Shown here in pieces: positions 38,057 through 49,925 of a DNA stretch of 64,000 nt (the stretch's first letter is position 1; the number at the start of each line of letters is the position of its first letter). Both the position numbers and the translations under genes were made by a program. Below the pieces are notes generated by a model. It saw nothing but the letters and a program-made list of their open reading frames with translations, did not search any database and was not told where the DNA came from. Origin of the DNA: Cinclus cinclus (taxonomy: Eukaryota; Chordata; Aves; Passeriformes; Cinclidae); assembly GCF_963662255.1 (NCBI RefSeq), contig NC_085046.1, positions 141,685,762 through 141,749,761 of the forward strand. Direction: 5' to 3'.

Positions 38057-41000
38057 TGATGATTGATATGAGAGGAGGAGTGGGGAAGTGAAGCGAAGGA
38101 CAAGGGGAGGGCTGTTCTGTACACACATTCCACAACCAAGTGTCATCATGTACTCAACCCGAAGGACTCACACAAGGTATTTGGGTCAGGTGACTGGGTT
38201 TTCACTTCTCACATTTTATGACAAGGACCTGAAACAGCTCTGCATGGGAAATTGCAGGACACCACAGTTCAGCTAGTAAGTAGAAGTGGAAAGGGAGGTA
38301 AACTTGAGCTACCCAGCCCAACAAGGCCCTGCCAACATTCATGTACATCCAAGGAAGTTTCCCACATTTTACTGTGTATAAAAATAGCAGATGGTCATGG
38401 TGATCAGTTAAATGTTCCTGAGTAGTCATCCTTTGTCCTTGACTGTTTGCTGGCTTTCAGTATGTTAGTTCTTCACCTGATTTATTTTTTAATGTTTCCT
38501 TGCCCAGACATTTTTTAGTCAATCTCTGTTAAGATTGATGTTCTTTGCCATTTTAATTTTGAACAGCATTGTTCAGCAGTAACACTGGCCTTTTAGTCAG
38601 TTCAGTGCAGAATTCTGCATGGAAAATTGTTTCATTACAAAACATCATTTTTAAAAAAAATCTGCAAGGGACATCTGTTTGTCAAGAAAATTGAAACATT
38701 TGGACAGGGCACAATTTTTCCTCTTCCTGCTCAGTTTAAGATCAATTCTTTGAGGCTGACTTCCTATTGTCCCATTTAGGATAATCATTCTTGATGAATT
38801 GAATCTTTTCACTTTCTAGGACCCTTCAGTCATGGAAAAAAAAAGCCTACCAAAAAAACCAAAACTGAAGTACAATGTGCACAAACTGCATTTCTTATTG
38901 ATCATCTCAGATCAAATGATACTTCTGTGATTTGAGTTTTTCTGGTCTTAGCCACCACTGACCTGCTCTGGTGCTGGGGACATTCTTGCTTCAAGCAGAA
39001 GGTTGGACAGGTGACTTCTAGAATCGCCTCCAAGAAAGCTTTTATCGTTATGTAAATGTCTAAGTGATGCTGAAGTGATATTGCACCATAATTAATTCCA
39101 TTACCTGATTTCTTGTATCCTGGTTTGGCCAAAAAATATTTATGTGTTAGAATTAACAGAGAATTTCTGAACTCTTATGAGAATTACTCAGGTTTTAAAC
39201 AGGAATTTGACTTGCTTTTAACTTCCATTTTATAGTCATGCCTAATGGCTAAGAATTCCAGGAAAAATAGCAATTTGAGGGGAAAGAAGGTCATGAGTTC
39301 AAGGTAGGCAGTGATGCCCTGGGAAAATGGTCTTTGCCTGGACCTGGGCAATCCTGACAGATTTACCATACTTTACTTATAGCCTGTGCTCCTCAAATAT
39401 AAAGGAAGGAGAATAGCCAAATAACATAATTAAATTCCTAAAGTCAGTGGCATGAACATTCCTCACTGTGCCATTAAAAGACACTGGAACATTTTGAGTC
39501 AAGTGAAATTTATTCCAAACACTCATTGAAGACAAAATACTACAGAAGACATAACATTGAAGAAGAGTTTCCAGTGCATAAGGCTGTTATTAAAGCTCAG
39601 GGCATTCTGGTCATGTCTGATCTGAGAGAGAAAAGGATCATTTTCCCTTAAGACTTTTTTGTGACTTTTCCATTCTATAAAGGTTCTCCCAGTTTTTTGT
39701 CCTAACATCAGAGCCAAATAAACAGGAGTTTTGAAGCCTGATAAGTGACAGACTTACAGAATTGGCAGTGTAAAAAGTAATTCAGAAGCTGAAATACCAG
39801 GTTTTCTTCATTACCTGCACAGGAAAATTCCCTGGTTTAGTAGCTTAAAATCTAAAGCGATGTGAAACTCAGCAGTTTCGGTTCACAGAATGTAATGAAA
39901 ACATTCTTTTGATTTGCATAGGGTCACATTTATATAGCTTCTTTAGTTTCATATTCAAAGAAGTAAGATTCTGGTATGAAAATCAGGGTAAAATACCATG
40001 TCCAATTAACCCAATGGTATCTTTGAAACTTGTTGTTTGGTTGGTTGAAATTTGCTGAAACTGGTAAATTCACATTGGTGAATTTCCCTGCAAGTCTTTT
40101 AATATTAATGCTGAAATGTCAAATGATCCACCTCACAGAGAAGTACTATAGATTTTAACTATAGTTAAATAAATAGTTAAAACAAGAAATAAAACAGTCC
40201 CTGGTAAAAATTACATAAAATCTAAGGGACTGCAATAGAGAATTATGACACATCTCTACATTTTATGAGTTTTCTCATTAAGCTCCCTAGTAGAGATAAA
40301 CTTCTCAGTTAAATTCTATGGTAGGACTCTAAAGAAAATCTATATTTTTTTCTCACACCAGTGGTTTCATGTTCATGGCAAAATTAAGACACATTCTAAG
40401 TAGTGTATTAGCATATATTCTACAGACCAATATCTGAATTTAGACTTAACCAAAAAAATCCCACCCTACTTAAAACCCCTGAATAACTGAAATTTTTACT
40501 CAGCTATACAACGTTCATATTTGTCTTCTCCAAAGAAATTAATGAAAATCATATTTTTATAAAAGACATACTTCTTTCAAAGTATATATTCCTGGATTTG
40601 TTTGAAAGCAGCTCTGCCTCCATGCAATTTCTGGTCATCTTAGGTAGATGTAAATATCCAACAACATATCACAAAACCATTTGAAGGAACAAAATTCACG
40701 TTGAGGGTGACAGCATGCCTAAGCACTATCACACCTAAGAATGTTTCTAGTGGCATGATAAAAACACCTGAAAATAAGGAGTTAATAAATCAATCTCTCT
40801 TTGGCCATAATACCACGTCACTTCTCTGATAAAGTAGGTGTTTACTTGTGGAAAGCCAGTTCATTTTCTTGAGTGGTGCTATGCTTTTTGGAATTTGTGG
40901 ATGCAATATTGAAAGCCCACGGGTTGTTTTTTTATTTTTCTGTTTCTTCCATAAATATTTATTTCCAGTAAGTAGACAGAATTTCCCAGTTTCCACAAAT

Positions 41001-43811
41001 AATCACAGCAACAGTCACAGCATCAGTAACACTCATGAGTCTTGGCAGGGACTGACGTTTTCAGCACTGGAAAATCAGCCAGTATTACAGGGAGATGCCC
41101 TTGTTTTAAATTATGAAAAACAAGAGAGCTAATGAGATTGCTCCCCTCTCCAGTACTCATTTAGCAAAAACAGTGGTAAAATATAAAAGAAGTTCTGTTT
41201 TCTACCAACAGGTTTTGAACCCACTCAGTTCACCTTCCTGTATATATTTTCTACTGCTTTTTCTGAACTTTGTGCTTCCTGAACCACAGATATACCTACA
41301 CACTGTTTCCTGTCATTAAGCTATGAGTATAAGCTTTAACATAATTTGAGTGTTCAGACCTCCAGTGGCCTCTCTCTTGAACCAGGTTTATCATTATTAT
41401 CACTATTTTTATCACTATTATTTTTCAGATACTGCTGAATTTTACCAGAGTCCACTAGCATGAGGCCCAAACACCTAAGGTGAATCAGCCTGAAGAAATT
41501 ATGCTGTTTATAGCTACTTTCACTTCCGACACTCAAGTGAATGCATGTGATGTGGTTTGGGGTGAGGAGCTAAGTAGGCAGCATGACGTTCTTGTCGGAG
41601 GATATTATTTAAAGTTTATTCCTTTGACCAATTTTCCCCTTTCAGCCGTGAATTTACCAAGGTGCTCCAACCCATTAGTTGTTTCTAGGCTGGTTCCATG
41701 CTAAAGAAAGGTGAATTACACAACTGCCCCAAACAAACTGGGGTTGGAAATGGAAAATATTTCTTTCTGTGTCTTTCTACAGCACACGTCATGGGATTTA
41801 TTATTCCAGGTTGCTCTTTGGCAGATTGCAGTACAAAAGCAACCACCCCTTACTCTAATTACGAGGTCACCACCCACCTGATGCTTAGTGATAAGCATCG
41901 CCCAAGAAGTAGGAGGTCACACCACGACTTCCTTTTCCCTTTCTCCTTTCTCCATCATTTGTTTGTAGGACATGTTTGGTCATGGTAATGTGGGATGGTG
42001 CATCTCTGGACCCTACCCTTGGGTCTTGCTGTGACACAGTTACACCACATGCCATGCACACTGCTGGGAAGGTGGTATTTTCACCTAAGTTTCAACAAAT
42101 TTGTCAGTGTGCAGTAGATGTCAGTACTGAGACACATCCCTTTTTAAGTAAGAAATAACCCTTGTCCTGAAACTAAACTCTATTCATCTTCCCAGTTCTA
42201 ACCTGAAGCTTAGCTGGGGACATGGGAATTGTGGTGGTCTGCTGCACAGGCTAAACCCCAGCTTTGATGAGGCTAGAGAAAGGACTCTCTGGTGACCATT
42301 GTCTGCCTGTATAGAGCAATTTGTAGTTACGATAGCACGTGCCCAAAGTGATTCTTAGCAAGAAGAAACTGAAGACTGGAAAATAACCACACTAAAGAAA
42401 GAGAGCTCAATAAAACACTGAAATCTGGGGGGGAAACCCACAAAAATTCCAGCATGTTTCCTTCTTTAGACTCCTTCAATATACAAAGCACAAAGACATT
42501 GGAAGCTGAAAGTTTGATGAGGTTGAAGCCAGACCAAAAACCATTACTTACAAAGACAGGGAAGGTCAGACCCAGTTCACATATGGGGTTGTGGATATAT
42601 ACTAGAAAATAAGCTGGGAAATGCTAGGTGACATTCTAGTGTACTTCTATCTATTATGCTTCTTTCAGAAGAACTGCAATGTCATTAAAGTATGAAATAC
42701 TAAAATTAAATCCTTCAGCATACTTTCCTGAGCAAAAGGAAAAATTAAATGCTGGTTACCATCTACATAAGTGATCTTTGTAAAGGATCAGGTAGAATAT
42801 AAATATAGATTTTTAACTTTTTATTTAATGTTGGGGAAGGACAGGTGAGCCGATATTTTTCAAGAAAAGGCTGAATGTCTTTTAACATTTAATGTTGTTC
42901 AATACATTTGGAAAGTTGCATAAATAGGTCCCATGAAGCACAGAAATTCTTTGCATTTTGCACATGAAAACTGCAGTACCAGACATGAACAGGGATGCAT
43001 GTCACTCTGCTGTGGCCTTTGTGTCCTAAAGCTTGCTGGAATCCTGGGATGGAGGATGTTCTTGGAACTGCATAGCTGGATATGTTATATAGATACAGCT
43101 ATAGATACAGTTGATGTTAATGCAATTCAACATATATCCTAATCTTTCAAAAGTTATGTATTAGCAGTCACTGCAGCCATGCTTCCACCAGAAAGTTTTG
43201 GGATACTTGTTCTGCTGACAGTGAAGGGGAAATACATTTTTATATATTATTTACTTATTTCTTCCCATCTACTTGTGTAGACAGTAACTTTATTAGCAGA
43301 ATGGATTGCTCCACACAAGGACCAGAACAGAGAAAGATTTCAACCCATTCAAATAGGTATGCTTTTATAAGTTTTCCTGCTCTGCAGGAAACTTTGGGAA
43401 CTTAAAATATTTTCATACATAGGCAAAATAGTAAATTATTCCCCAGCATTTCAGTGTGAGAACATCTCCCTGCGATGTGAAAATTCTAGGTACACGGTCT
43501 TACTTTACCTAGTTCAGAGCAGGAGCTTTCACTCTCATCCATTACAGATTAGAGCTCTAACTATTTAATAATTTCTCTAGAGCAACAGATGTTACTTTTT
43601 GAAGGTGGGAAAGCTGAAAAGATGCCTGAGGAAGATGCATTTCAGAAAAGTTTCATGATTTGAGTGTGCATCCAAGTCAGAAAAAAATCAGGGTTACATT
43701 CTATTTTGAAGCAGATTAAGCAGGAATTTTGATTGGGCTAGGGGCACATGCTGCTTCCCAATCAAAGTCACACAAGTTTCAGCTGCAATGAATCATCACA
43801 TTCCTCAGGGG
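38057..43811. other. Non-coding unique sequence
   Basis: No gene or transposon was recognised. It contains a 16-bp palindrome TTTAACTATAGTTAAA (40154-40169), an ATTTGCAT motif (39912-39919), and an ATT/ATC-rich simple stretch at about 41389-41427. Open frames of 94-96 codons near 40.9 and 41.8 kb overlap antisense frames and carry no domain. Confidence 0.5.
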
Positions 43812-43850
43812 AAAACAAACAAACAAAACAAACAAACAAAGCAAAAAAAA
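43812..43850. repeat. (CAAA)n microsatellite with A-rich tail
   Basis: CAAA units repeat about seven times with one CAAAA interruption, then run into ten A residues. Confidence 0.92.
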
Positions 43851-45449
43851 AACAACCAAACTCCTCCCCCTCAACAAATCCTCCACCACTTCCTTGGAAG
43901 GTTTCCAGTCAATTCTAGTATGTGACTGGTTCACACAGTCTGCTGAATACTGTGGGTGTATTTCCATTGACCTCAAAAAGACTTTTCATAAGGCTCATTT
44001 AAATCAAATATGGTTATTGTATGAGAACTAAGGATTACATAGGGGGAAGAGATATAGAGGGAGAAAATTGTTGATTCTTAAAATGAGAGGGAGCAAGAAA
44101 TGTGATAAGTCACTCAGACCCCATTTGAGTCAAGAAACATGCATTGGGTGTGGAGAAATTAGAGACCACTGGACTCTAAAGTACACTACTCTAGAATTTC
44201 CAAAGATACTGGAGGAAGACATTCTGAAATTGGTTTGACTCATCACATTGCAGAGCTTGTAAAACAGAGAAGAGCAGATGAGTGAAATGAACGGTTTCTT
44301 TGCCTCAAAACTATCCCATACTGAAGGTATGAGTGACTCATAGCATAAAAGACATGAGGGTTTAATGTGTAACAAGAAAGCAGGAAGGGGTACAAAGCTG
44401 ACCTTTCACACACATTGGGAATGACAGCGGAAAGCTCAATGCACTTCATTCCTTAAAATACATAGCAAGATAAATACTCAGGACTGACTCTCCTAACAAA
44501 AGAATTTCCTTTTTGCTCACAGTAGTCAAGGGCATTACTGAGGAATCTCTCCAATCTTATCCTTCATATTTGTGGTCAAAGAAGGTTTTGCCATGGTAGT
44601 GGTAGAGGAGGGAGTTACTGGATCATCTTTACAGCTATCGAGTCTATGAGAATGCAGAGAGCCTGACCACTGGGGCTTCCAAACCAGGTAGAAAAACTTG
44701 TTTATCCAATCAAACAAAAAAATCAATACGAGTAATGGGTCAACCATAAAAGGTCTGAGGCATTGATCTTGAAGAAAGACTGGGAATGGAGACAGGCTGA
44801 AAGCTTGGGAACACCTCAAAGTTAGCTTGCAAGGTGTTGTTATTGCCAAAAACACTGATTCATTGAATGCAAAATTCTTTGAGAAAGCATTTCCAGAAAT
44901 ATTTGCATTGTTTCCCTATCAGTTCATGCCTGCTTCATGCCAGTTCTCAGGCTTCAAGCTTTCCAGCTTTGCAAAGCAGGTGATCACTAAGTTCCATTCT
45001 TTACTAAAAATGTTTTCACCCAGAGGAGAAGCTGTAAGGCTCAAGAGCCATTCAAGCTTTTACAGATAACTAAGAAAGAGTGACATTTTTCAAAGTACTC
45101 ACAAGTCAGGTACTTACAATCCCTTTACAAATTAATACAAAATCTTGTATTATTAAAAATTGACTGGGTGCAGCCAACTGAAGAACTGCTGAACTGACAT
45201 TTATTTAAATCACTGCGTGATATAAGAAATCTTCCTTGTCTTTGGTTGTGCTTATACCACAAACATTGATCATAAAAAAGTGAAAAATACATTTTGTTTA
45301 ATAACAAGGATGAAACCCTATGAAAAGTTAATCAAGGATTCTAATTCCTGCTTCAGCCTGTTACTAATGCCCCAGGAGTCTAAATCTTAGAAGATTATGC
45401 ATCAAGGAGTTTCTGGGGAGAACTAAAGAGAAAACAAAACTAGGAGTGT
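43851..45449. other. Non-coding unique sequence
   Basis: No gene or repeat family was recognised. A 106-codon minus-strand frame (44855-44535) has no domain and lacks splice signals that I can support. An ATTTGCAT motif lies at 44901-44908. Confidence 0.5.
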
Positions 45450-45595
45450 ACTAATCCCATGTTACTGATGCAGGGAAACAGAAGCAGCAGAGTTTGTGCA
45501 GCATCAATTCACTTAAAAAGCTTGTGGTGGGATACTATACCCATTTCCTGAGTCAGAGACTCATGTCTCAACCACAAGACTATCATTCTTCTCTG
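45450..45595 (+). repeat. MIR-like SINE remnant
   Basis: The block reads CATGTTACTGATGCAGGGAAACAGAAGCA, then ACTTAAAAAGCTTGTGGTGG, TATACCCATTTCCTGAGTCA and CTCAACCACAAGACTATC. In order, these match the MIR-type track (ttttacagatggggaaactgaggca, tgacttgcccaagg, tgtggcagag, gaacccaggtctcctgagtcc, ctaaccacaagaccat). The 3' end is well preserved relative to the others. Confidence 0.55.
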
Positions 45596-48500
45596 TAGAT
45601 ACTTTCCCTTAATTCCTGAGGGCTGGCAATGTTTAGTGGACAGAATTACATTTTTGTTGTTCTTTTTCAGATGCCTCTATGAAGCAAGATAACCACGTTA
45701 GAGGAAGGGTCATATTTCCTGATGAAATCAACAGTAGAATGTCTGGAATTTGGTTGATACTGTAGCACACACTTAATGCTACCAAGCAAATCTTTTTGAC
45801 CAATGTATAGAGAACTAATTTCTCCCATTCACCTTGACTTCACACTCTGTACCTTTAGAGAAAGCAGTGTTTTCTTATAGAGGCACATTCATATCCTAGA
45901 AGAAAAACATAAGAAAAATTATGTATATGAATTTGGGATTATTATTCCTACAGGCTTAATATCATTAGTCCTTGTGAGGAAAAGATCCGAATGAAGAGGC
46001 TGCTATTACATTTTAATGTGGAGGAGTTCTATTGAGAATGGCTGGAAACAACTTCAGCCTTATGGAGCACTGACTTCTGTTGAGAGAGACAGGTGTTGGC
46101 TCTCTGTCTCTTCCAGAAAAAGTAAGGATGGTGAAAAAGAGCATATGTCTAGTAGAAGGAAGGGTGATAAACTTGTGTCTTCTCCCCGCCTCCCAAAATG
46201 TGTAGTGTCTATGAAACACTAAAAGTAATACTTATATAGCCAAACATAGCTACCGCAGCCTCAATGGGATTGCAAACAGATCAATTAGAAGAAACAGACT
46301 GCAGCTCCAGCATGAATAGAGGCAAGGGGTGGTACTGTGTGTCTCCAAGGACTGGAATTTCCCTAGGTGTCATCTAGTCAACAGAACCAGTGAGCTTCAC
46401 CCTGGCAGAGGGACAGAGCTGCAGAGCAATCTGAGCTGTCCTTGGGGGCTGCCCATCTCCTCTACTGGTGATCAAAGGCACATACATTGACCATGCAAAA
46501 CTAAATGTTTCCATTGTCCAATTTTTTTTTTTGTGAACAACCTCATCAAAACATAAAACTAATTTGAAAGAAGGAGAGGTGTCTTAGAATTGTTGTGATG
46601 GAATAACAGCCACAGTATTATGGCCTGTATAAATAACACCTTAATCTTCAGGCAGGAGGCAGGGGATTTTAAACTCTGACAAACATCTGAACACAAAGCC
46701 CATCCTATGAAGTCACAGACACAGGGCTTGCACACAGAGCCAGTTCCCTTTGAATAAATTTTGGAAACCCAGGTTAATTTACATTGAATTTGCCACTTTG
46801 CAAGCAGCCAACATAAGGAAAGCAAAGCAGCCTGAACCTGTGCTTGTTCAGTTGTGAACTCTTGAAAGGCCCTAACCAGAAACCAATAACTTGGTGTATG
46901 TAGGGAAATAAGTCCCCCGAGTTCTCTGTGTTTTGTACTCATTTTGTGAAATGGAAGTCTTGTTCCATAGCCACCTTCATTGAGAATGCCTGTTCCCTCT
47001 GCTCCACAGGCTCACACAAATGCCCACACCTGTAAAATAGATTTTGAATGCCAAAAACTCATTTGCTGGATGTGTTCCAGCAAAAGAACTAAACCCTTCT
47101 GAAGAAAAAGCCCACGGTTTTGCTCTTTCCCACACTCCATTCCTGATTTCTGGGTTAGGCAGGAGGTAGGTAACTTTGACCTATACTTGTATTGCTGCCA
47201 GTTTTTTTGACACATTTATTCATGTTTGCACTGTCTTTGTTTCAGTGATGTGTTGGGAAATATGAGCAAGCAGAAAGCCAGCTATGCACCAACAGGAAGG
47301 CTTAGGGTGCTCTGATTTTTTGGCACGATGTGATGCATTGTGAGTTGGGTTTTCAGTATCTGGCAGTTAAATCCTTGGAATTGGCATCTGTTTGCTGGAG
47401 ACCAGACCGCTGAATAATCTGACTTAGAGTATAGCTGGGACCAAACTGTGATTTCATCCCTTGTACACACGTGCTCGGTGCAGTGGGCATTCAGGACTTG
47501 CTTGAGTGCATGTCGTGTACTCAGGGGCAGCACCACACTCTGCCCTTAGTACATGGTGCAGAGCTAAGACAGGGAGCTCCATGCAGGAAAGTGTGTCACA
47601 TGGACATTAGAAATTACTCAGGGGCAGCAAGGACTTAATTGTACCTTCACCTTGCTCCACAAACACACACTATAGCTTCTGTAACCTGAGCACTGAGAGC
47701 TAAGCACTCTATGTTGGAGATGATCAAAGTTTAAAAAAAATCAAAATAATAAAGCTGAGGAAAAACCTGAGACCTCTTGTCTGTTTGCCAATCACATGTA
47801 TTAATGATAGTACCCCAAAGCTGTAACACTGTTGTTTTCTGACCATGCATCTTCAGCTTTGCTCCTGTATGCTCAGTTCACCTCCCCTGTGACCCTGTTG
47901 CCTTGGGCTCAGCCCTGTCCTTTGTCACAGACTGAAAGGCTGTGAGGAAGGAAAAGTTTGTGACCCCATTTCCTACATGGAGAAGAATATATTTAAGGGC
48001 ATTTACCAGCCTAACAAATCAGCAGACAGCTGTGAAAATTTCACAGTGTGTTTCTCTGCATGATTAGAAGCCAAGATGTCAGTTCCTCATTGATATCAGG
48101 GACTAGTAGGATTTCCTTACTCTGCAGGACCCCTGTGGGTAGCTCAGAGATTGTGGTAACAGGGCATCCTAGATGACAGATTGACCTACTGCCTCTGGTG
48201 GGGAGAGCACAGGACAGCTCTGAGCCATAGGGTTTGTTTCTCAGCTGATTTACTGCTTTCTTATTAATGCAGTTCTGCTGAGGTCCATGCTATGAGTCAA
48301 CCAACCAGCCGTGAAACAGAGCTCAGTTCCATAGGCTTTTACCAGCTACCTTTCCACTGAGTCAGGGATAAGAGGCACTGTACTCTGGAAGGTGCAGTAG
48401 TTTCAAGGTATTCCTTTTTCTTCTTGTGTCATGGAAGCATTTCTGCATGGACTCAGGGTTGTTGATTATCATGGTTTCTGAAAAGAAGGGCTCCTCTGGT

Positions 48501-48729
48501 CAAAATCTGTCAGTACTTTCCAGCTGAGGAGTCAAGTACCAGCTGCAAGACTCCCAAAGAGAGCTTATCTTGTCAGATACCAAATTCTGGACTATGGCAT
48601 CCTCTGTGCAACCCAAAAGCTTTATGCAAGCTGCAGTTCCTGCCCAGTAGAGTGTAGAAGCACATGTGCTGTTCAGGACCTAATGAACTCAAGCACAGCA
48701 GCTCACCAGCTCTGGGTGACTGCACACAC
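45596..48729. other. Non-coding unique sequence
   Basis: No gene was recognised. A 127-codon minus-strand frame (46942-46559) was examined; its product is rich in Leu, Trp and Cys without any motif, and I regard it as chance. Nothing in 48160-48729 could be tied to the CR1 that follows. Confidence 0.5.
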
Positions 48730-49602
48730 CCTTCAGCATGCTCTGTGAAATTAAAGTCCTACTTATCAAACCTGAATTCCTTTTATGACAAAGGAACCCA
48801 CCCAGCTGATCAAGGGAAGCCAGCTGATGTTATCTTCATGGATTTCAGTAGAGCTTTCCATACTGTCTCTCACAGGATCCTCTGGACAATATATCCAGCA
48901 CACAAGTGGTTAAACAAACACATCCTGAGATGGTGAGCTACTGGATCATGGGTTGTGGTGAATGGGGTGACATCAGACTGGGGACCTGTCACTGTTGGGG
49001 TTCCACAGGGCTCCATCCTTGGTCCTGTGCTCTTTAATACCTTCATTAACGACCTGGACATGGGACTGGAAGGGATGCTGAGCAAGTTCACAGATGATGC
49101 AAAATTGGGAGGAGCTGTTGACTCCCTCAAGGGCAGGGAGGCCCTGCAGAGACACCTCACAAATCAGAGGACTGGGCAATCACCAACCATGTGAGGTTCA
49201 ACAAGGGAAAGTTCTGGATTCTGCACCTGGAATGGGGCAATCCTGAATCTACAGAGCGGCTGGGGAACGGGAGGATGGAAAACAGAGCCTGGGGGTCCTG
49301 ATCTGTGGAAAGTTGAACATGAGCCAGCAGTGCCCTGGCAGCCAGGAGGGCCAGCCCTGTCCTGGGGGACATCAGAGACAGCATCACCAGCCAGGCAAGG
49401 GAGGGATTGTCCTGCTCTGCTCTGGGCTGGGCTGCCTCACCTGCAGTCCTGTGTGCAGTTTTGGGTGACACAATGTAAGAAAGACATTAAGCTGTCAGAG
49501 AGTGTCCAAAGGAGGACAACAAAGATGGTGAAGGACCTTGAGGAGAAATTGTATGAGGAGCAGCTGAGGTCACTTGTTCTGTTAAACCTGGAGAAGAGGT
49601 GA
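48730..49602 (+). pseudogene. CR1 ORF2 reverse transcriptase remnant
   Basis: Translated pieces are clearly CR1 ORF2. The finger and motif A part reads SNLNSFYDKGTHPADQ and DVIFMDFSRAF (within about 48770-48860). Motif B is [14 protein letters not shown] (about 48997-49038), followed by FINDLD. Motif C reads FTDD at 49087-49098, where the family has F/YADD; the change is one base, ACA for GCA. The C-terminal part keeps CVQFWVTQCKKDI and VQRRTTKMV (about 49455-49530). An in-frame TGA at 48934-48936, a short deletion just after it, a stop near 49192 and further frame changes up to about 49330 disable it. The copy starts mid-domain, so the endonuclease is absent. Confidence 0.93.
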
Positions 49603-49925
49603 CTGAGGGGAAACCTTATTGAAAGATACAACTTCTCTTCTCTCTGGTGACCACTGACAGGACCCAAAGGCATGGCCTGAAGTTCTGTCAGAGAAGATTT
49701 AGGTTAGAAAATGGTTCTTCCTCCAGAGGGTGGTTGGATGCTGGAACAGGTTCCCCAGGGAAGTGGTCACAGCACCAAGCCTGACAGAGTTCAAGCAATG
49801 TTTGAACAAAGCACTCAGGCACATGGAGAGACTCTTGGGGATTGTCCTGTGCAAGGCTAGGATTTGGACTCAGTGATCCTTGTTGGTCTGTTCTAACTCA
49901 GCACATTCTGTAATTCTGTGATTCT
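48730..49925 (+). mobile_element. CR1 LINE, 5'-truncated copy with decayed ORF2
   Basis: This is the longest transposon copy in the window, about 1.2 kb. It starts within the reverse transcriptase region of CR1 ORF2, runs through the C-terminal domain, and ends with the CR1 3' untranslated end. The 3' end shows CAGAGGGTGGTTGGATGCTG, AGTGGTCACAGCACCAAGCC, CAGTGATCCTTGTTGG and the terminal repeat ATTCTGTAATTCTGTGATTCT. CR1 elements move by target-primed reverse transcription and commonly arrive 5'-truncated, as here. Stops and frame changes make it non-autonomous. Confidence 0.96.

Noticed and set aside
40154..40169. 16-bp palindrome TTTAACTATAGTTAAA
   Set aside because: AT-rich palindromes of this size are common and nothing else marks it as functional.
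43373..43391. Short inverted repeat TTTCCTGC / GCAGGAAA with a 3-base loop
   Set aside because: Only 8 bp of stem; several such are expected by chance in 64 kb.
46559..46942. 127-codon minus-strand frame
   Set aside because: No motif, no splice context and a Trp/Cys/Leu-rich random-looking product.
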